From NCBI GenBank assembly GCA_021166835.1, contig JAJPEN010000082.1, positions 1 through 64,000 of the forward strand: 64,000 nt of DNA. The letters run 5' to 3'. The notes beneath the pieces are model-generated. The model had not been told where the DNA came from. It saw only the letters and a list, made by a program, of their open reading frames with translations, and did not search any database. The stretch is from Burkholderiaceae bacterium (GTDB lineage Bacteria; Pseudomonadota; Gammaproteobacteria; Burkholderiales; Burkholderiaceae). Below, piece by piece: positions 45,538 to 53,982 of this stretch (positions are counted from its first letter, which is position 1; every line of letters begins with the position of its first letter). Both the position numbers and the translations under genes were made by a program.

Positions 45538-46311
45538 ATGAAACGATGGCTCCCGATCGTGGCGGCAGCATTCCTGCTCGCCGGTTGCGACAACTCGAAC
45601 GACAAACCGCCCGCGTCGCCGCAGACGAGCAGCCAGTCATCGAGCGCCGGCTCCACTACCGACGACAAGCTCGTCACCGGGCCGCGCGGTCCTGCCGAGA
45701 CCCTGCCGCAGACGAACGTGCCCACCGCGGCGGGCGGGGACTCGGGGCGCGACAGCGCCGCGACCAAGCCGAAGGAGGATCTCAGCAAGCAGCAGGAACA
45801 GCAGTCGATGCCGCAGGCGGGACAGGCGAACAACCACTCGAGCGAGGCGCTGAGCAAGCCCGGATCGGGCGCCGACAGCAGTTCGCCGCAGGCGAGCGCT
45901 GCGCCGGCCGGGGCGGCCGGTGGCGCCCCGGCTGGTGGTGCCGCGGCCGCTTCGACCAACGGCGGCACGACGCAGCTCGCGCAGGCGGACTCCGGCTCGG
46001 GCGCCTCGTCCGGCGGCGCGGCGTCGGGAGGCGGCGCTGCCCAGCCGATCACGCAGGAGCAGGCGCTCGCACTGATGAAGAAGCACAACTGTGCTTCGTG
46101 CCATGCGGTGGACAAGAAGCTGGTCGGACCCAGCTACAAGGACGTCGCCGCCAAGTACAAGGGCGATCCGGCGGCCGAGGGCAAGCTGATCGACAAGGTG
46201 GTGAAGGGCGGCTCCGGCGTCTGGGGCCCGGTACCGATGCCTCCGCATCCGACCGTTCCGAAGGAAGACATCAAGGCGATCGTCGACTGGATCCTCGCCG
46301 GCGCGAGCTGA
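45538..46311 (+). CDS. Lipoprotein c-type cytochrome with a long low-complexity linker
   Basis: A 257-residue protein. Signal MKRWLPIVAAAFLLAG with lipobox Cys17, then about 150 residues of Ser/Gly/Ala/Gln-rich sequence without aromatic residues, and a C-terminal cytochrome c551/c552-like domain of about 85 residues. The heme site CASCH is near residue 186, and the Met ligand is likely in VPMPPHP near 227. The long linker would let the heme domain reach across the periplasm while the Cys is lipid-anchored. An intrinsic terminator follows the stop. Confidence 0.88.
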   Translation: MKRWLPIVAAAFLLAGCDNSNDKPPASPQTSSQSSSAGSTTDDKLVTGPRGPAETLPQTNVPTAAGGDSGRDSAATKPKEDLSKQQEQQSMPQAGQANNHSSEALSKPGSGADSSSPQASAAPAGAAGGAPAGGAAAASTNGGTTQLAQADSGSGASSGGAASGGGAAQPITQEQALALMKKHNCASCHAVDKKLVGPSYKDVAAKYKGDPAAEGKLIDKVVKGGSGVWGPVPMPPHPTVPKEDIKAIVDWILAGAS

Positions 46312-46331
46312 GCACGGCGGATCCCGGCAGC

Positions 46332-46366
46332 AACGCCCCGGCGGCCGACGCCCCGGGGCGTTTCTT
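46332..46366 (+). terminator. Intrinsic terminator after the cytochrome gene
   Basis: AACGCCCCGG (46332-46341) pairs with CCGGGGCGTT (46353-46362) around an 11-nt loop and is followed by TTCTT. It isolates the small-protein/cytochrome unit from the efflux operon that starts about 60 bp downstream. Confidence 0.8.
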
Positions 46367-46390
46367 CGTTCTGCACGGCGGCATCGGTTG

Positions 46391-46410
46391 CATACCCATG
46401 GGGGTATATG
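46391..46410. promoter_or_regulatory. CsoR-type operator candidate upstream of the RND operon
   Basis: Inverted repeat ATACCC (46392-46397) / GGGTAT (46402-46407) around ATGG, with TATATG continuing into a possible -10 element. G/C-tract inverted repeats flanked by TA are the typical sites of CsoR/RcnR/FrmR-fold repressors, and such a repressor is the last gene of the operon. It lies 14-30 bp before the operon's first ATG. Confidence 0.55.
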
Positions 46411-46423
46411 TATCATCCCGTGC

Positions 46424-47566
46424 ATGAACGACATCCACCGGGACGGCGCCGCCCCAGGTCGCGCGCCGCGGTCGCATGCAAGAGGCCTCGATCGCGCCGG
46501 CCGCTTCGCCGCCGCGGCGCTCGCCGCCGCAGCCTTCGCGCTGTCGGTCGCGAGCGCCCGAGCACTGGCCGAATCCGATCCTCCGGCCGTCGACACGGTC
46601 GAGGTGCGTGCGCGGCCGGTGCGCTCGGCGCTCGAGTTCGACGCCACGCTCGAGGCGGTGCGCCAGAGCACCGTCGCGGCGCAGGTGAGCGGCAACGTCG
46701 TCGAACGGCTCGTGCGCGCGGGTGACCCCGTGCGCGCGGGCCAGCCGCTTGCCCGCATCGACGCGCGCGATGCGCAGGCCGCGGTCGCGCGCAGCGATGC
46801 GGCGATCGCGCAGGCCCGGGCCGAGCGCGTCGACGCCCAGGCCGCGTGGGAGCGCAACCGCGCGCTCGTCGAGCGCGGCTTCCTCAGCCGGTCCGCGCTC
46901 GATGGTTCGCAGGCGCGCCTGGACGCGGCGAAGGCCGCCGAGCGGCAGGCCATCGCCGGCGCGCAGCAGGCAACGCTGGCGCGCAGTTTCACCACCGTCG
47001 TCGCGCCCTACGATGGAATCGTGCTCGCCACGCTCGTCGAAGCGGGCGATCTGGCCGTGCCCGGCCGCGGAGTCGCCACCCTCTATCAGCCGGGCGCCAT
47101 CCGGGTGGTCGTCCACGTGCCGCTGTCGGCGCTGTCGAGCGCGCAGGACGCGCGCCGGGTCGAGGTGGTGTTCGCCAACGGGCAGATCCTCGTTCCGTCG
47201 CTTCGCACTTTCGTTCCCGGCGTCGACCCGGTCGCGCAGACGCGCGAGCTGCGGCTCGAGTTCGCCGAATCCGTCAAGGTTCCGGGCGTCCCCGGGCAGC
47301 GTGCGCGCGTGCGCTTCGACGGCGCCGAAGTGGTGCGCAGGACGATTCCGCAGCGCGCGGTCCTGCGTCGCGGCGAACTCGACGCGGTCTACGTGGCGCG
47401 CGGCGATCGCTTCGCGCTGCGCGCGATCCGCCTGGGCAGCGCCCATGGCGACGAGGTCGAAGTGCTGGGCGGGCTCGCCGAAGGCGAGAGGGTCGCTGCC
47501 GACCCCGTTCGCGCGGGCCTCGCTGATTCCATCCCGCGGGCCACGCCGCGCGCCGCGGCGCGCTGA
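46424..47566 (+). CDS. RND efflux periplasmic adaptor (membrane fusion protein)
   Basis: A 380-residue HlyD/AcrA-type adaptor. After a signal/anchor segment (AAAALAAAAFALSVASARA, about residues 26-45) come a beta-barrel/lipoyl part (TVAAQVSGNVVERLVRAGDPV), an alpha-hairpin rich in Ala/Arg (residues about 110-190), the second lipoyl half (PYDGIVLATLVEAGDLAVPG) and a membrane-proximal domain. It couples the inner-membrane pump to an outer-membrane channel; no channel gene is present nearby. The stop overlaps the RND pump start by 1 nt. Confidence 0.9.
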   Translation: MNDIHRDGAAPGRAPRSHARGLDRAGRFAAAALAAAAFALSVASARALAESDPPAVDTVEVRARPVRSALEFDATLEAVRQSTVAAQVSGNVVERLVRAGDPVRAGQPLARIDARDAQAAVARSDAAIAQARAERVDAQAAWERNRALVERGFLSRSALDGSQARLDAAKAAERQAIAGAQQATLARSFTTVVAPYDGIVLATLVEAGDLAVPGRGVATLYQPGAIRVVVHVPLSALSSAQDARRVEVVFANGQILVPSLRTFVPGVDPVAQTRELRLEFAESVKVPGVPGQRARVRFDGAEVVRRTIPQRAVLRRGELDAVYVARGDRFALRAIRLGSAHGDEVEVLGGLAEGERVAADPVRAGLADSIPRATPRAAAR

Positions 47567-50500
47567 TGCCGATGTCGACGAAATCGCAGCCGGCGCAGCC
47601 GCGGCTCGGCGCGGCCGGGCGGATCGCCCGCGTGTTCCAGTCGAGCGCATTGACGCCGCTGCTCGCGATCGCGGCGCTGCTGCTCGGGATGTTCGCCGTG
47701 CTCGTCACGCCGCGCGAGGAGGAACCGCAGATCGACGTGACGATGGCGAACGTGATGATCGCGTTCCCCGGCGCGTCGAGCGCCGACGTGCAGGCGCTCG
47801 TCGCGCTGCCGGCCGAGCAGGTGCTGTCGCAGATTGCCGGCGTCGATCACACGTATTCGGTGGCGCGCCCGGGCGTCGCGGTGCTCACCGTCCAGTTCAA
47901 GGTGGGGGTTGCGCGAACCGAGGCGCTGGTGCGCCTGTACGACGCGCTCGAGGCGAATAGCGACTGGCTGCCGCGCGATCTCGGCGTGCTCGAACCGATC
48001 GTCAAGCCCAAGGGCATCGACGACGTGCCGGTGCTCGCCGTCACGCTGTGGGGGCGTGATGCGCGCCCGGCGGCCGATCTCGAGCGCGTCGCGCATACGC
48101 TGGAGATCGAGATCGCGCGCATCGGCGGCGTACGCGAAGTCCGGACGATCGGCGGGCCGGGGCGCGTCGTTTCGGTTGCGCTCGATCCGGCGCGGATGCG
48201 CGAGCGCGAAATCGACGTCACGGGCCTGCGACGCGCGCTCGCCGCGGCGAACTTCGGCATGCCTGCCGGCAGCGTGCCCGACGTCGAGCGCGGAAGCGGA
48301 ATGCTGTCGGTGCAGACCGGAGAGTTCCTGCGATCGGCCGACGACGTCGCCTCGCTGGTCGTCGGCGTCTCGCGCGGACGTCCCGTGTATCTGCACGAGG
48401 TCGCGCAGGTGACGGCGGGCGCCGCGCAGCCGGGGCAATACGTCTGGTTCACGCCGGGCAGCGCGGCGCAGGACACGGCAGCGGGCAACGCGCGGCAGGA
48501 GCGGGCATCGCCGGGCGACGTGTTCCCCGCGGTGACCGTCACCGTGACGAAGAAGCCGGGCGTGAACGCCGTCGACGTCGCGCGCGACGTTCGCGCGCGT
48601 CTCGAATCCCTGCACAACCGCGTCGTTCCCGAGAACGTCGAATGGACGATCACGCGCGACTACGGGCAGACGGCATCCGACAAGGCGAATCAGCTGATCC
48701 TCAAGCTCGCCTTCGCGACCGCTTCGGTGATCGTGCTGGTCGGCCTCGCGCTCGGGCGGCGCGAAGCCGTCGTCGTCGGCGCCGCCGTGCTGCTCACGCT
48801 CGTCGCGACGCTGTTCGCGTCGTGGGCGTGGGGCTTCACGCTGAACCGCGTGTCGCTGTTCGCGCTGATCTTCTCGATCGGCATCCTCGTCGACGATGCG
48901 ATCGTGGTAGTGGAAAACATTCATCGCCATCAGGCGATGAATCCTTCGGCGAACGACCTGAAGGAGATCATCCCCGGCGCCGTCGACGAAGTCGGCGGCC
49001 CCACCATCCTCGCCACGCTCACCGTCATCGCCGCGCTGCTGCCGATGGCCTTCGTCACCGGGCTGATGGGCCCGTACATGAGCCCGATCCCGATCAACGC
49101 GAGCATGGGCATGGCCATCTCGCTGGCGATCGCCTTCACTTTCACGCCCTGGCTCGCCGCACGGCTGATGAAGCGGCATCGCGCGCACGACGGCGCCGCG
49201 GCGGGGCCGTCCCGCATCGAGCGCTTCTTCGCGCATGCGCTCGGCCCCTTCCTGCGCACGGCGCGCGCGCGACGCCTGCTCGCGCTCGGCGTGCTGCTGC
49301 TGATGGTCGGGGCGGTCGCGCTCGTGCCGCTGCAGGCGGTCGTGATGAAGATGCTGCCCTTCGACAACAAGAGCGAGTTCCAGCTGGTGGTCGACCTGCC
49401 GGCGGGCACCGCGCTCGAGGACACCGCGGCCGCGCTCTACGACCTCGGCGCCTTCCTCGCGCAGCAGCCCGAGGTGCGCGACCTGCAGGGCTACGCGGGA
49501 ACCGCGGCGCCGATCACCTTCAACGGCCTGGTTCGCCAGTACTACCTGCGCGCGGATGCCGAACTGGGCGAGCTGCAGGTCAATCTCGTCGACAAGGCGC
49601 ACCGCCACGAGCAGAGCCACGCGATCGCGTCGCGGCTGCGTCCGCAGCTCGTCGAGATCGCGCAGCGGCACGGCGCGCGCGTGCAGGTCGTCGAAGTTCC
49701 GCCCGGACCTCCGGTGCGCGCACCGATCGTCGCCGAGGTGTACGGCCCCGATGAGGAAGGGCGCGTGGCGCTCGCCCGCCGGGTCGCCGACGCCTTCGCA
49801 CGCACTCCCGACATCGTCGGAATCGACACCACGACGCGGGAGGATGCCCCGCGCGCGTTCCTGCGCATCGACCGCGCGCGCGCCGATTCGCTCGGCATCG
49901 CGTCCGCGTCGATCGCGCAGACGGTGCACGGCGCGCTCTCGGGGGTCGACGCTGCGTGGCTGCACCAGGGCGCGGGGAAATACCCGGTCGCGATCCGCCT
50001 GCAGTTGCCGCGCGAAGCGCAGGGCGGCCTCGACGCGCTGCTCGCGCTGCCGATGAAGGCCGCCGACGGATCGATGGTCCCGCTCTCGGAACTGGTGCGC
50101 GTCGAGCGCGGTGTCATCGACAAGCCCCGCTTCACGAAGGACCTGCTCGGCGTGCAGTACGTGCTCGGCGACATGGGCGGCGCGCTCGACTCGCCGCTCT
50201 ACGGCCTGGCCGCGATCCGCGCGGAGCTGCCCGAGGCGGCGCTGCCCGGCACCGGGCCGCTGGGCGAATACTGGATCCGCCAGCCGGCCGACGCGTGGAG
50301 CCAGTACGCGATCAAGTGGGACGGCGAGTCGCAGATCACCTACGAAACCTTCCGCGACATGGGCGCCGCCTACGCGGTGGGCCTGGTGCTCATCTACCTG
50401 CTCGTCGTTGCCGAGTTCCGCTCGTACCTCGCGCCGCTGGTGATCATGGCGCCGATCCCGCTGACGCTGATCGGCGTGATGCCCGGGCACGCGCTGCTCG

Positions 50501-50883
50501 GCGCACAGTTCACCGCGACGTCGATGATCGGGATGATCGCGCTGGCCGGAATCATCGTGCGCAACTCGATCCTGCTGGTCGACTTCATCGAGCTGCAGCT
50601 GGCCGAGGGCGTCGCCTATCGCGACGCCGTGATCCGCGCGGCGGCCGTGCGCGCGCAGCCGATCGCGCTGACCGCGCTCGCGGCGATGACCGGTGCGTTC
50701 TTCATCCTCGACGACCCGATCTTCTCGGGGCTCGCGGTATCGCTGATCTTCGGCATCCTCGTCTCGACCGTGCTCACGCTGATCGTGATCCCGGTGCTGC
50801 ATTACGCCGTGTTCCGGCGCCGCCACGAGGCGACCGCCGACGCCGATCTTTCTTCCCCGTCCTCCGAAGGAGTGCATCCATGA
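47566..50883 (+). CDS. RND-superfamily efflux pump
   Basis: A 1105-residue inner-membrane proton-driven exporter. PREEEPQIDVTMANVMIAFPG after TM1 and GASSADVQALVALPAEQVLS are typical; the TM4 motif FSIGILVDDAIVVVENIHRH carries the Asp pair of the proton relay, and TSMIGMIALAGIIVRNSILLVDF marks TM10/11. It is longer than AcrB by about 55 residues. The subgroup resembles AcrB/AcrD/AcrF-type multidrug pumps rather than CusA; I see no Met-rich copper relay. Substrate unknown. Co-translated with the adaptor and with the DUF2892 gene (ATGA overlap). Confidence 0.92.
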   Translation: MPMSTKSQPAQPRLGAAGRIARVFQSSALTPLLAIAALLLGMFAVLVTPREEEPQIDVTMANVMIAFPGASSADVQALVALPAEQVLSQIAGVDHTYSVARPGVAVLTVQFKVGVARTEALVRLYDALEANSDWLPRDLGVLEPIVKPKGIDDVPVLAVTLWGRDARPAADLERVAHTLEIEIARIGGVREVRTIGGPGRVVSVALDPARMREREIDVTGLRRALAAANFGMPAGSVPDVERGSGMLSVQTGEFLRSADDVASLVVGVSRGRPVYLHEVAQVTAGAAQPGQYVWFTPGSAAQDTAAGNARQERASPGDVFPAVTVTVTKKPGVNAVDVARDVRARLESLHNRVVPENVEWTITRDYGQTASDKANQLILKLAFATASVIVLVGLALGRREAVVVGAAVLLTLVATLFASWAWGFTLNRVSLFALIFSIGILVDDAIVVVENIHRHQAMNPSANDLKEIIPGAVDEVGGPTILATLTVIAALLPMAFVTGLMGPYMSPIPINASMGMAISLAIAFTFTPWLAARLMKRHRAHDGAAAGPSRIERFFAHALGPFLRTARARRLLALGVLLLMVGAVALVPLQAVVMKMLPFDNKSEFQLVVDLPAGTALEDTAAALYDLGAFLAQQPEVRDLQGYAGTAAPITFNGLVRQYYLRADAELGELQVNLVDKAHRHEQSHAIASRLRPQLVEIAQRHGARVQVVEVPPGPPVRAPIVAEVYGPDEEGRVALARRVADAFARTPDIVGIDTTTREDAPRAFLRIDRARADSLGIASASIAQTVHGALSGVDAAWLHQGAGKYPVAIRLQLPREAQGGLDALLALPMKAADGSMVPLSELVRVERGVIDKPRFTKDLLGVQYVLGDMGGALDSPLYGLAAIRAELPEAALPGTGPLGEYWIRQPADAWSQYAIKWDGESQITYETFRDMGAAYAVGLVLIYLLVVAEFRSYLAPLVIMAPIPLTLIGVMPGHALLGAQFTATSMIGMIALAGIIVRNSILLVDFIELQLAEGVAYRDAVIRAAAVRAQPIALTALAAMTGAFFILDDPIFSGLAVSLIFGILVSTVLTLIVIPVLHYAVFRRRHEATADADLSSPSSEGVHP

Positions 50884-51104
50884 CCGTAGACCGCCTGATC
50901 CGGATCTTCGCCGGAAGCTTCATCCTCATCTCGCTCGCGCTCGGCGTCGAAGGCAGTCCGCTCTTCGTCTCGAAGTGGTTTCTCGCGTTCACCGCCTTCG
51001 TCGGCTTCAACCTGTTCCAGTTCGGCTTCAGCAACGTTTGTCCGCTGGGCATGATCCTGAAGCGGCTCGGCTTCTCCGACGCGCCGTCGACGTGCGCGCG
51101 TTGA
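50880..51104 (+). CDS. DUF2892 (YgaP-like) membrane protein
   Basis: A 74-residue protein with two hydrophobic helices (LIRIFAGSFILISLALGV and WFLAFTAFVGFNLFQFGFSN) and the conserved FSNVCPLGMILKRLG. In YgaP this domain is fused to a rhodanese and dimerises in the inner membrane; the CPLG cysteine is family-typical. DUF2892 genes often accompany persulfide- or metal-handling loci. It overlaps the RND stop by 4 nt, so it is part of the operon. Confidence 0.9.
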   Translation: MTVDRLIRIFAGSFILISLALGVEGSPLFVSKWFLAFTAFVGFNLFQFGFSNVCPLGMILKRLGFSDAPSTCAR

Positions 51105-51139
51105 AGGAGCGTCTCCCTTCGTCTCCGGAGGTCTGCATC

Positions 51140-51436
51140 GTGGATATGCGAGCCCTGCGCGACGAGGCGTCGCGCACCGACCTGCTCAATCGCCTGCGCC
51201 GCGCCGAGGGCCAGTTGCGCGGCGTGCAGCGCATGATCGAGGAGGGCGACGACTGCATGCAGATCGCGCAGCAGATCGCCGCCGTGCGCCGCGCGCTCGA
51301 CAGCGCGTACGTGCGGATGACCGTCTGCTTCATGGAGCAGGAGCTGTCCAGCCGGATGCGCGATAACAGGGGACGGCCGCAGGATCTGAGCGAACTGCTC
51401 GGCAACGTCGAAACGCTGCTCGCGAAGGTTCGCTGA
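51140..51436 (+). CDS. CsoR/RcnR/FrmR-fold (DUF156) repressor with atypical sensor residues
   Basis: A 98-residue all-helical repressor. LLNRLRRAEGQLRGVQRMIEEGDDC aligns well with the DUF156 family and Cys39 matches the universal Cys. The +25 and +29 positions, His and Cys in copper-sensing CsoR and Cys at +29 in CstR, are Phe64 and Glu68; a second Cys (Cys63) sits at +24. Thus it fits neither the CsoR copper, the RcnR, the FrmR nor the CstR fingerprint. The GTG at 51140 is chosen for its CCGGAGG site 8 bp upstream. It probably represses the RND operon through the operator at 46391-46410. Confidence 0.88.
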   Translation: MDMRALRDEASRTDLLNRLRRAEGQLRGVQRMIEEGDDCMQIAQQIAAVRRALDSAYVRMTVCFMEQELSSRMRDNRGRPQDLSELLGNVETLLAKVR

Positions 51437-51561
51437 GGCGGTTGCCGGGCGGCGCCCGCTTTCGCCGGCAGTGTGCGTGCCTCTCGCTGAAGCGGCGTGC
51501 GTGCCTCTCGCCGGCGGCGTGCGTGCTATGGTCCGCGCGATCCGCACGCGCGTTTCACGGC

Positions 51562-52941
51562 ATGCACTGGCCCTTGTCCCTGTCGCCGCTCCAGCACGCG
51601 ATGTTCGTGCTCGTGGGGCTTCTCAGCTACGTGATGGTCACGCGCATCGGTGGCCATCACCGGCATCCGTCGGCGGCGATCGCCTGGGTGCTGCTGATCG
51701 CACTGCTGCCGTACCTCGGGTTGCCGCTGTTCCTCGTGTTCGGCACCCGCAAGCTGGTGCGGCCCGCCCGGCGCGTTTCGCGCACCGACCGTGCCCCGTC
51801 GTGCGAAGGCCCCGGGTGGGCGCTGCAGCTGCTCGCGGCGCTCGACGTCCCGCAGCCGGTGCGCAACCGGTCGATCGAGTTCCACGAGGACGGCGCCGAA
51901 TCGCTTCGCGCGCTGCTCGAAATCGTCGGCCGGGCGCGCGAACGCGTCGATGTCTGCACCTACGTGATCGGCGACGACTCGATCGGCGAAGCGGTGCTCG
52001 CGGCGCTCGTGCAGAGCGCGCAGCGCGGGGTGCGCGTGCGGGTGCTTCTCGATGCGATCGGCGGGCTGCGCGGAGCGCGGCGTGCGGTGGCGATGCTGCA
52101 CGCCACCGGCGTCGAGCTGCGCTGGTTCATGCCGGTGCTGCGCAATCCGGCTCGGGGCCGCACGAACCTGCGCGACCATCGCAAGCTCGTCGTCGCCGAC
52201 GGATGCGCGATGTGGAGCGGCGGGCGCAACCTCGCCGCCGAATATTTCGACGACGGCGACGGCGGCTGGATCGACCTGAGCTTCGTCGCGCGCGGTCCGC
52301 TCGCGCGACAGGCGCAGGCCCTGCTCGAGCGCGACTGGCAGGCCGCGCACGGCCGCGTCGCCGCCAGCGGCTTTGCCGACGACATCGGTGCAGGCCTGTT
52401 CGACGGGCCATCCGCGCAACTCGTGCCGAGCGGCCCCGACCTGGCCGACGACACGCTGTACGCGTTGCTCGTTGCCGCCGCCTTTCGCGCCGAGCGGCAC
52501 ATCGTCGCAGTCACGCCCTATTTCGTTCCCGAGGACGCGCTGCTCGCGGCCTGGTGCGTCGCCTGCCGCCGCGGCGTACGGATCGACCTCCTCGTGCCGT
52601 CGCGTTCGAACCACCGGATGGCGGACCTGGCGCGCGGGCGGGCGCTGCGCGCGCTGGCCGCGGCCGGCGGTCACGTCCACCTGCACCCGGCGATGATCCA
52701 CGCCAAGCTCGTGATCGTCGACGACGACATCGCGCTGTGCGGGTCGGCCAACCTCGACTCCCGCAGCCTGTTGCTGAACTTCGAGTTGATGACCGCGTTC
52801 TACGGCCGCGACCAGATCGACTGGCTGCGGGAGTGGGCGGAACGGCAGTTTCGACGCGCCCACGCCTACCAGCCGCAACACCCGTCCTGGGGGAGGGATG
52901 TGCTCGAGGGGTTCGTCAGGGCGGTGGGGTTTCAGCTTTGA
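51562..52941 (+). CDS. Cardiolipin synthase-like phospholipase D protein
   Basis: A 459-residue protein with two N-terminal membrane helices (LQHAMFVLVGLLSYVMVTRI and AIAWVLLIALLPYLGLPLFL) and two HKD motifs: HRKLVVAD near residue 205 and HAKLVIVD near 379, each followed by the usual SGGRNLAAEYF or CGSANLDSRSL. Such enzymes make cardiolipin from phosphatidylglycerol. The ATG at 51562 precedes the first membrane helix; upstream in-frame codons cover a repeated GCGTGCCTCTCGC sequence (51474-51520) and are not expected to be translated. Confidence 0.9.
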   Translation: MHWPLSLSPLQHAMFVLVGLLSYVMVTRIGGHHRHPSAAIAWVLLIALLPYLGLPLFLVFGTRKLVRPARRVSRTDRAPSCEGPGWALQLLAALDVPQPVRNRSIEFHEDGAESLRALLEIVGRARERVDVCTYVIGDDSIGEAVLAALVQSAQRGVRVRVLLDAIGGLRGARRAVAMLHATGVELRWFMPVLRNPARGRTNLRDHRKLVVADGCAMWSGGRNLAAEYFDDGDGGWIDLSFVARGPLARQAQALLERDWQAAHGRVAASGFADDIGAGLFDGPSAQLVPSGPDLADDTLYALLVAAAFRAERHIVAVTPYFVPEDALLAAWCVACRRGVRIDLLVPSRSNHRMADLARGRALRALAAAGGHVHLHPAMIHAKLVIVDDDIALCGSANLDSRSLLLNFELMTAFYGRDQIDWLREWAERQFRRAHAYQPQHPSWGRDVLEGFVRAVGFQL

Positions 52942-52944
52942 AGG

Positions 52945-53047
52945 AAGTGAAGGGTCAAGGGTAAAGGGTAAAGGGTAACGGCATACTTCGACGCATCGCG
53001 CGCTTTGGTTTCCCCTTCACCCTTTACCCTTCACCCTTCACGTTCCT
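52945..53047. repeat. Second GTGAAGGGT-type inverted repeat between convergent genes
   Basis: Left arm 52945-52980 (GTGAAGGGTCAAGGGTAAAG and further AAGGGTA units) and right arm 53011-53047 (CCCCTTCACCCTTTACCCTT and further units) are largely complementary around a 30-nt loop. It fills the whole space between the stops of the cardiolipin synthase and the CopD-like gene. The heptamer theme and position are the same as at 37086-37176. Confidence 0.85.
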
Positions 53048-53494
53048 CTAAAGCACCGCCAGCGCGACCACCACCCACCCGAGCACGAGATTGAGCACGA
53101 CGAGCCGGCGGATCCCGTCGAGGCATACGCCGGCGGCGGGCAGGTCGCCGGCTTCCAGAGCCTCGCGCATCCGGGGGTGACGGCGCAGGACGATAACGGC
53201 GAAGACGATCGTCATCACGGCGGCGATCGCCGCCATCGCGTTCCAGTTCCACGGCGGGCGCACGCCGACCGAGAAGGCTTCCAGGAACATCGCGATGCCG
53301 CTTACCCAGAGCAGCGCGATCGACCAGCCGACGATCACGAAGAAGCGCCCCAGCGCCGACGACATCAGCGGCAGGCGCTGCGGCGCCTGGAGCGTAGCGA
53401 TCGCGGCCGGGCGCAGGCAGAAGTGCGCGAAGCTCATTCCGCCGATCCAGACGATGACCGACGCGAGATGCAGGAACAGCCAGGTTTCGTGCAT
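53048..53494 (-). CDS. CopD-family-like small membrane protein
   Basis: A 148-residue protein with four membrane helices. The N-terminal MHETWLFLHLASVIVWIGGM matches the CopD-family start with conserved His and Trp-x-Gly-Gly, which in some members ligates copper or heme. LRRHPRMREALEAGDLPAA is the cytosolic loop. The function may be in copper resistance or cytochrome assembly, but no other Cu gene is nearby. The gene ends in the inverted repeat and follows a hypothetical gene by 9 bp. Confidence 0.78.
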   Translation of the reverse strand: MHETWLFLHLASVIVWIGGMSFAHFCLRPAAIATLQAPQRLPLMSSALGRFFVIVGWSIALLWVSGIAMFLEAFSVGVRPPWNWNAMAAIAAVMTIVFAVIVLRRHPRMREALEAGDLPAAGVCLDGIRRLVVLNLVLGWVVVALAVL

Positions 53495-53503
53495 GGATCG
53501 TGT

Positions 53504-53965
53504 TCAGTGCTGGATCGGAGCGCCGACGACGGCTCGCCAGTTGCGATGCCGCTCGAAATAGGCAGGCAGAAGATGCCGCCGCCACGCGTGCGCGTCGGCG
53601 AAGACGCGCTGCAGCGCGCGTTCGATGTCGGCGTAGGCATCGCCTCGGGCGCCATCGTCGCGATCGTCCGGCTCGACGCGCACGCGGTCGCCGGTGCGCG
53701 GACAGGAGAACGAGGCGCCGTCTGCAGGCGCACAGGCGTCGCTCTCGCCTTCGTCCCCGGATCCGGACGCGCTCGCAGCGTTCCCGCCGTCGCTCGTCAT
53801 CGGCCGAACGAGCGCAAGGTTTTCGAGCGCTTCGGCATAGGCGCGCAGGCGCTGCGCGACGTAGGCCGCCTCGTCCCATTCGGTGTCGGCCACCGGGGGT
53901 TTCTCGCCGGCGAAGAGCGCGCGGATCGGCTGCGTTCCGACGGCGACGCGAACGATGCAGCGCAT
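53504..53965 (-). CDS. Hypothetical protein
   Basis: An open frame of 153 residues beginning MRCIVRVAVGTQPIRALFAG. The N-terminal third is helical and charged (DEAAYVAQRLRAYAEALENL), the middle a Ser/Gly/Asp-rich stretch, and the C-terminus contains ALQRVFADAHAWRRHLLPAYF. It fits exactly between the MaoC-type gene (17 bp gap) and the CopD-like gene (9 bp gap) on the same strand, which supports it being real. I do not recognise the family. Confidence 0.55.
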   Translation of the reverse strand: MRCIVRVAVGTQPIRALFAGEKPPVADTEWDEAAYVAQRLRAYAEALENLALVRPMTSDGGNAASASGSGDEGESDACAPADGASFSCPRTGDRVRVEPDDRDDGARGDAYADIERALQRVFADAHAWRRHLLPAYFERHRNWRAVVGAPIQH

Positions 53966-53982
53966 GGCTGCCGCCCCGAAGC

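Noticed and set aside
46424..50883. CusBA-type copper efflux assignment for the RND operon, based on the CsoR-fold repressor
   Set aside because: The pump shows no Met-rich relay and the repressor lacks the CsoR His/Cys copper ligands, so a copper role is not supported.
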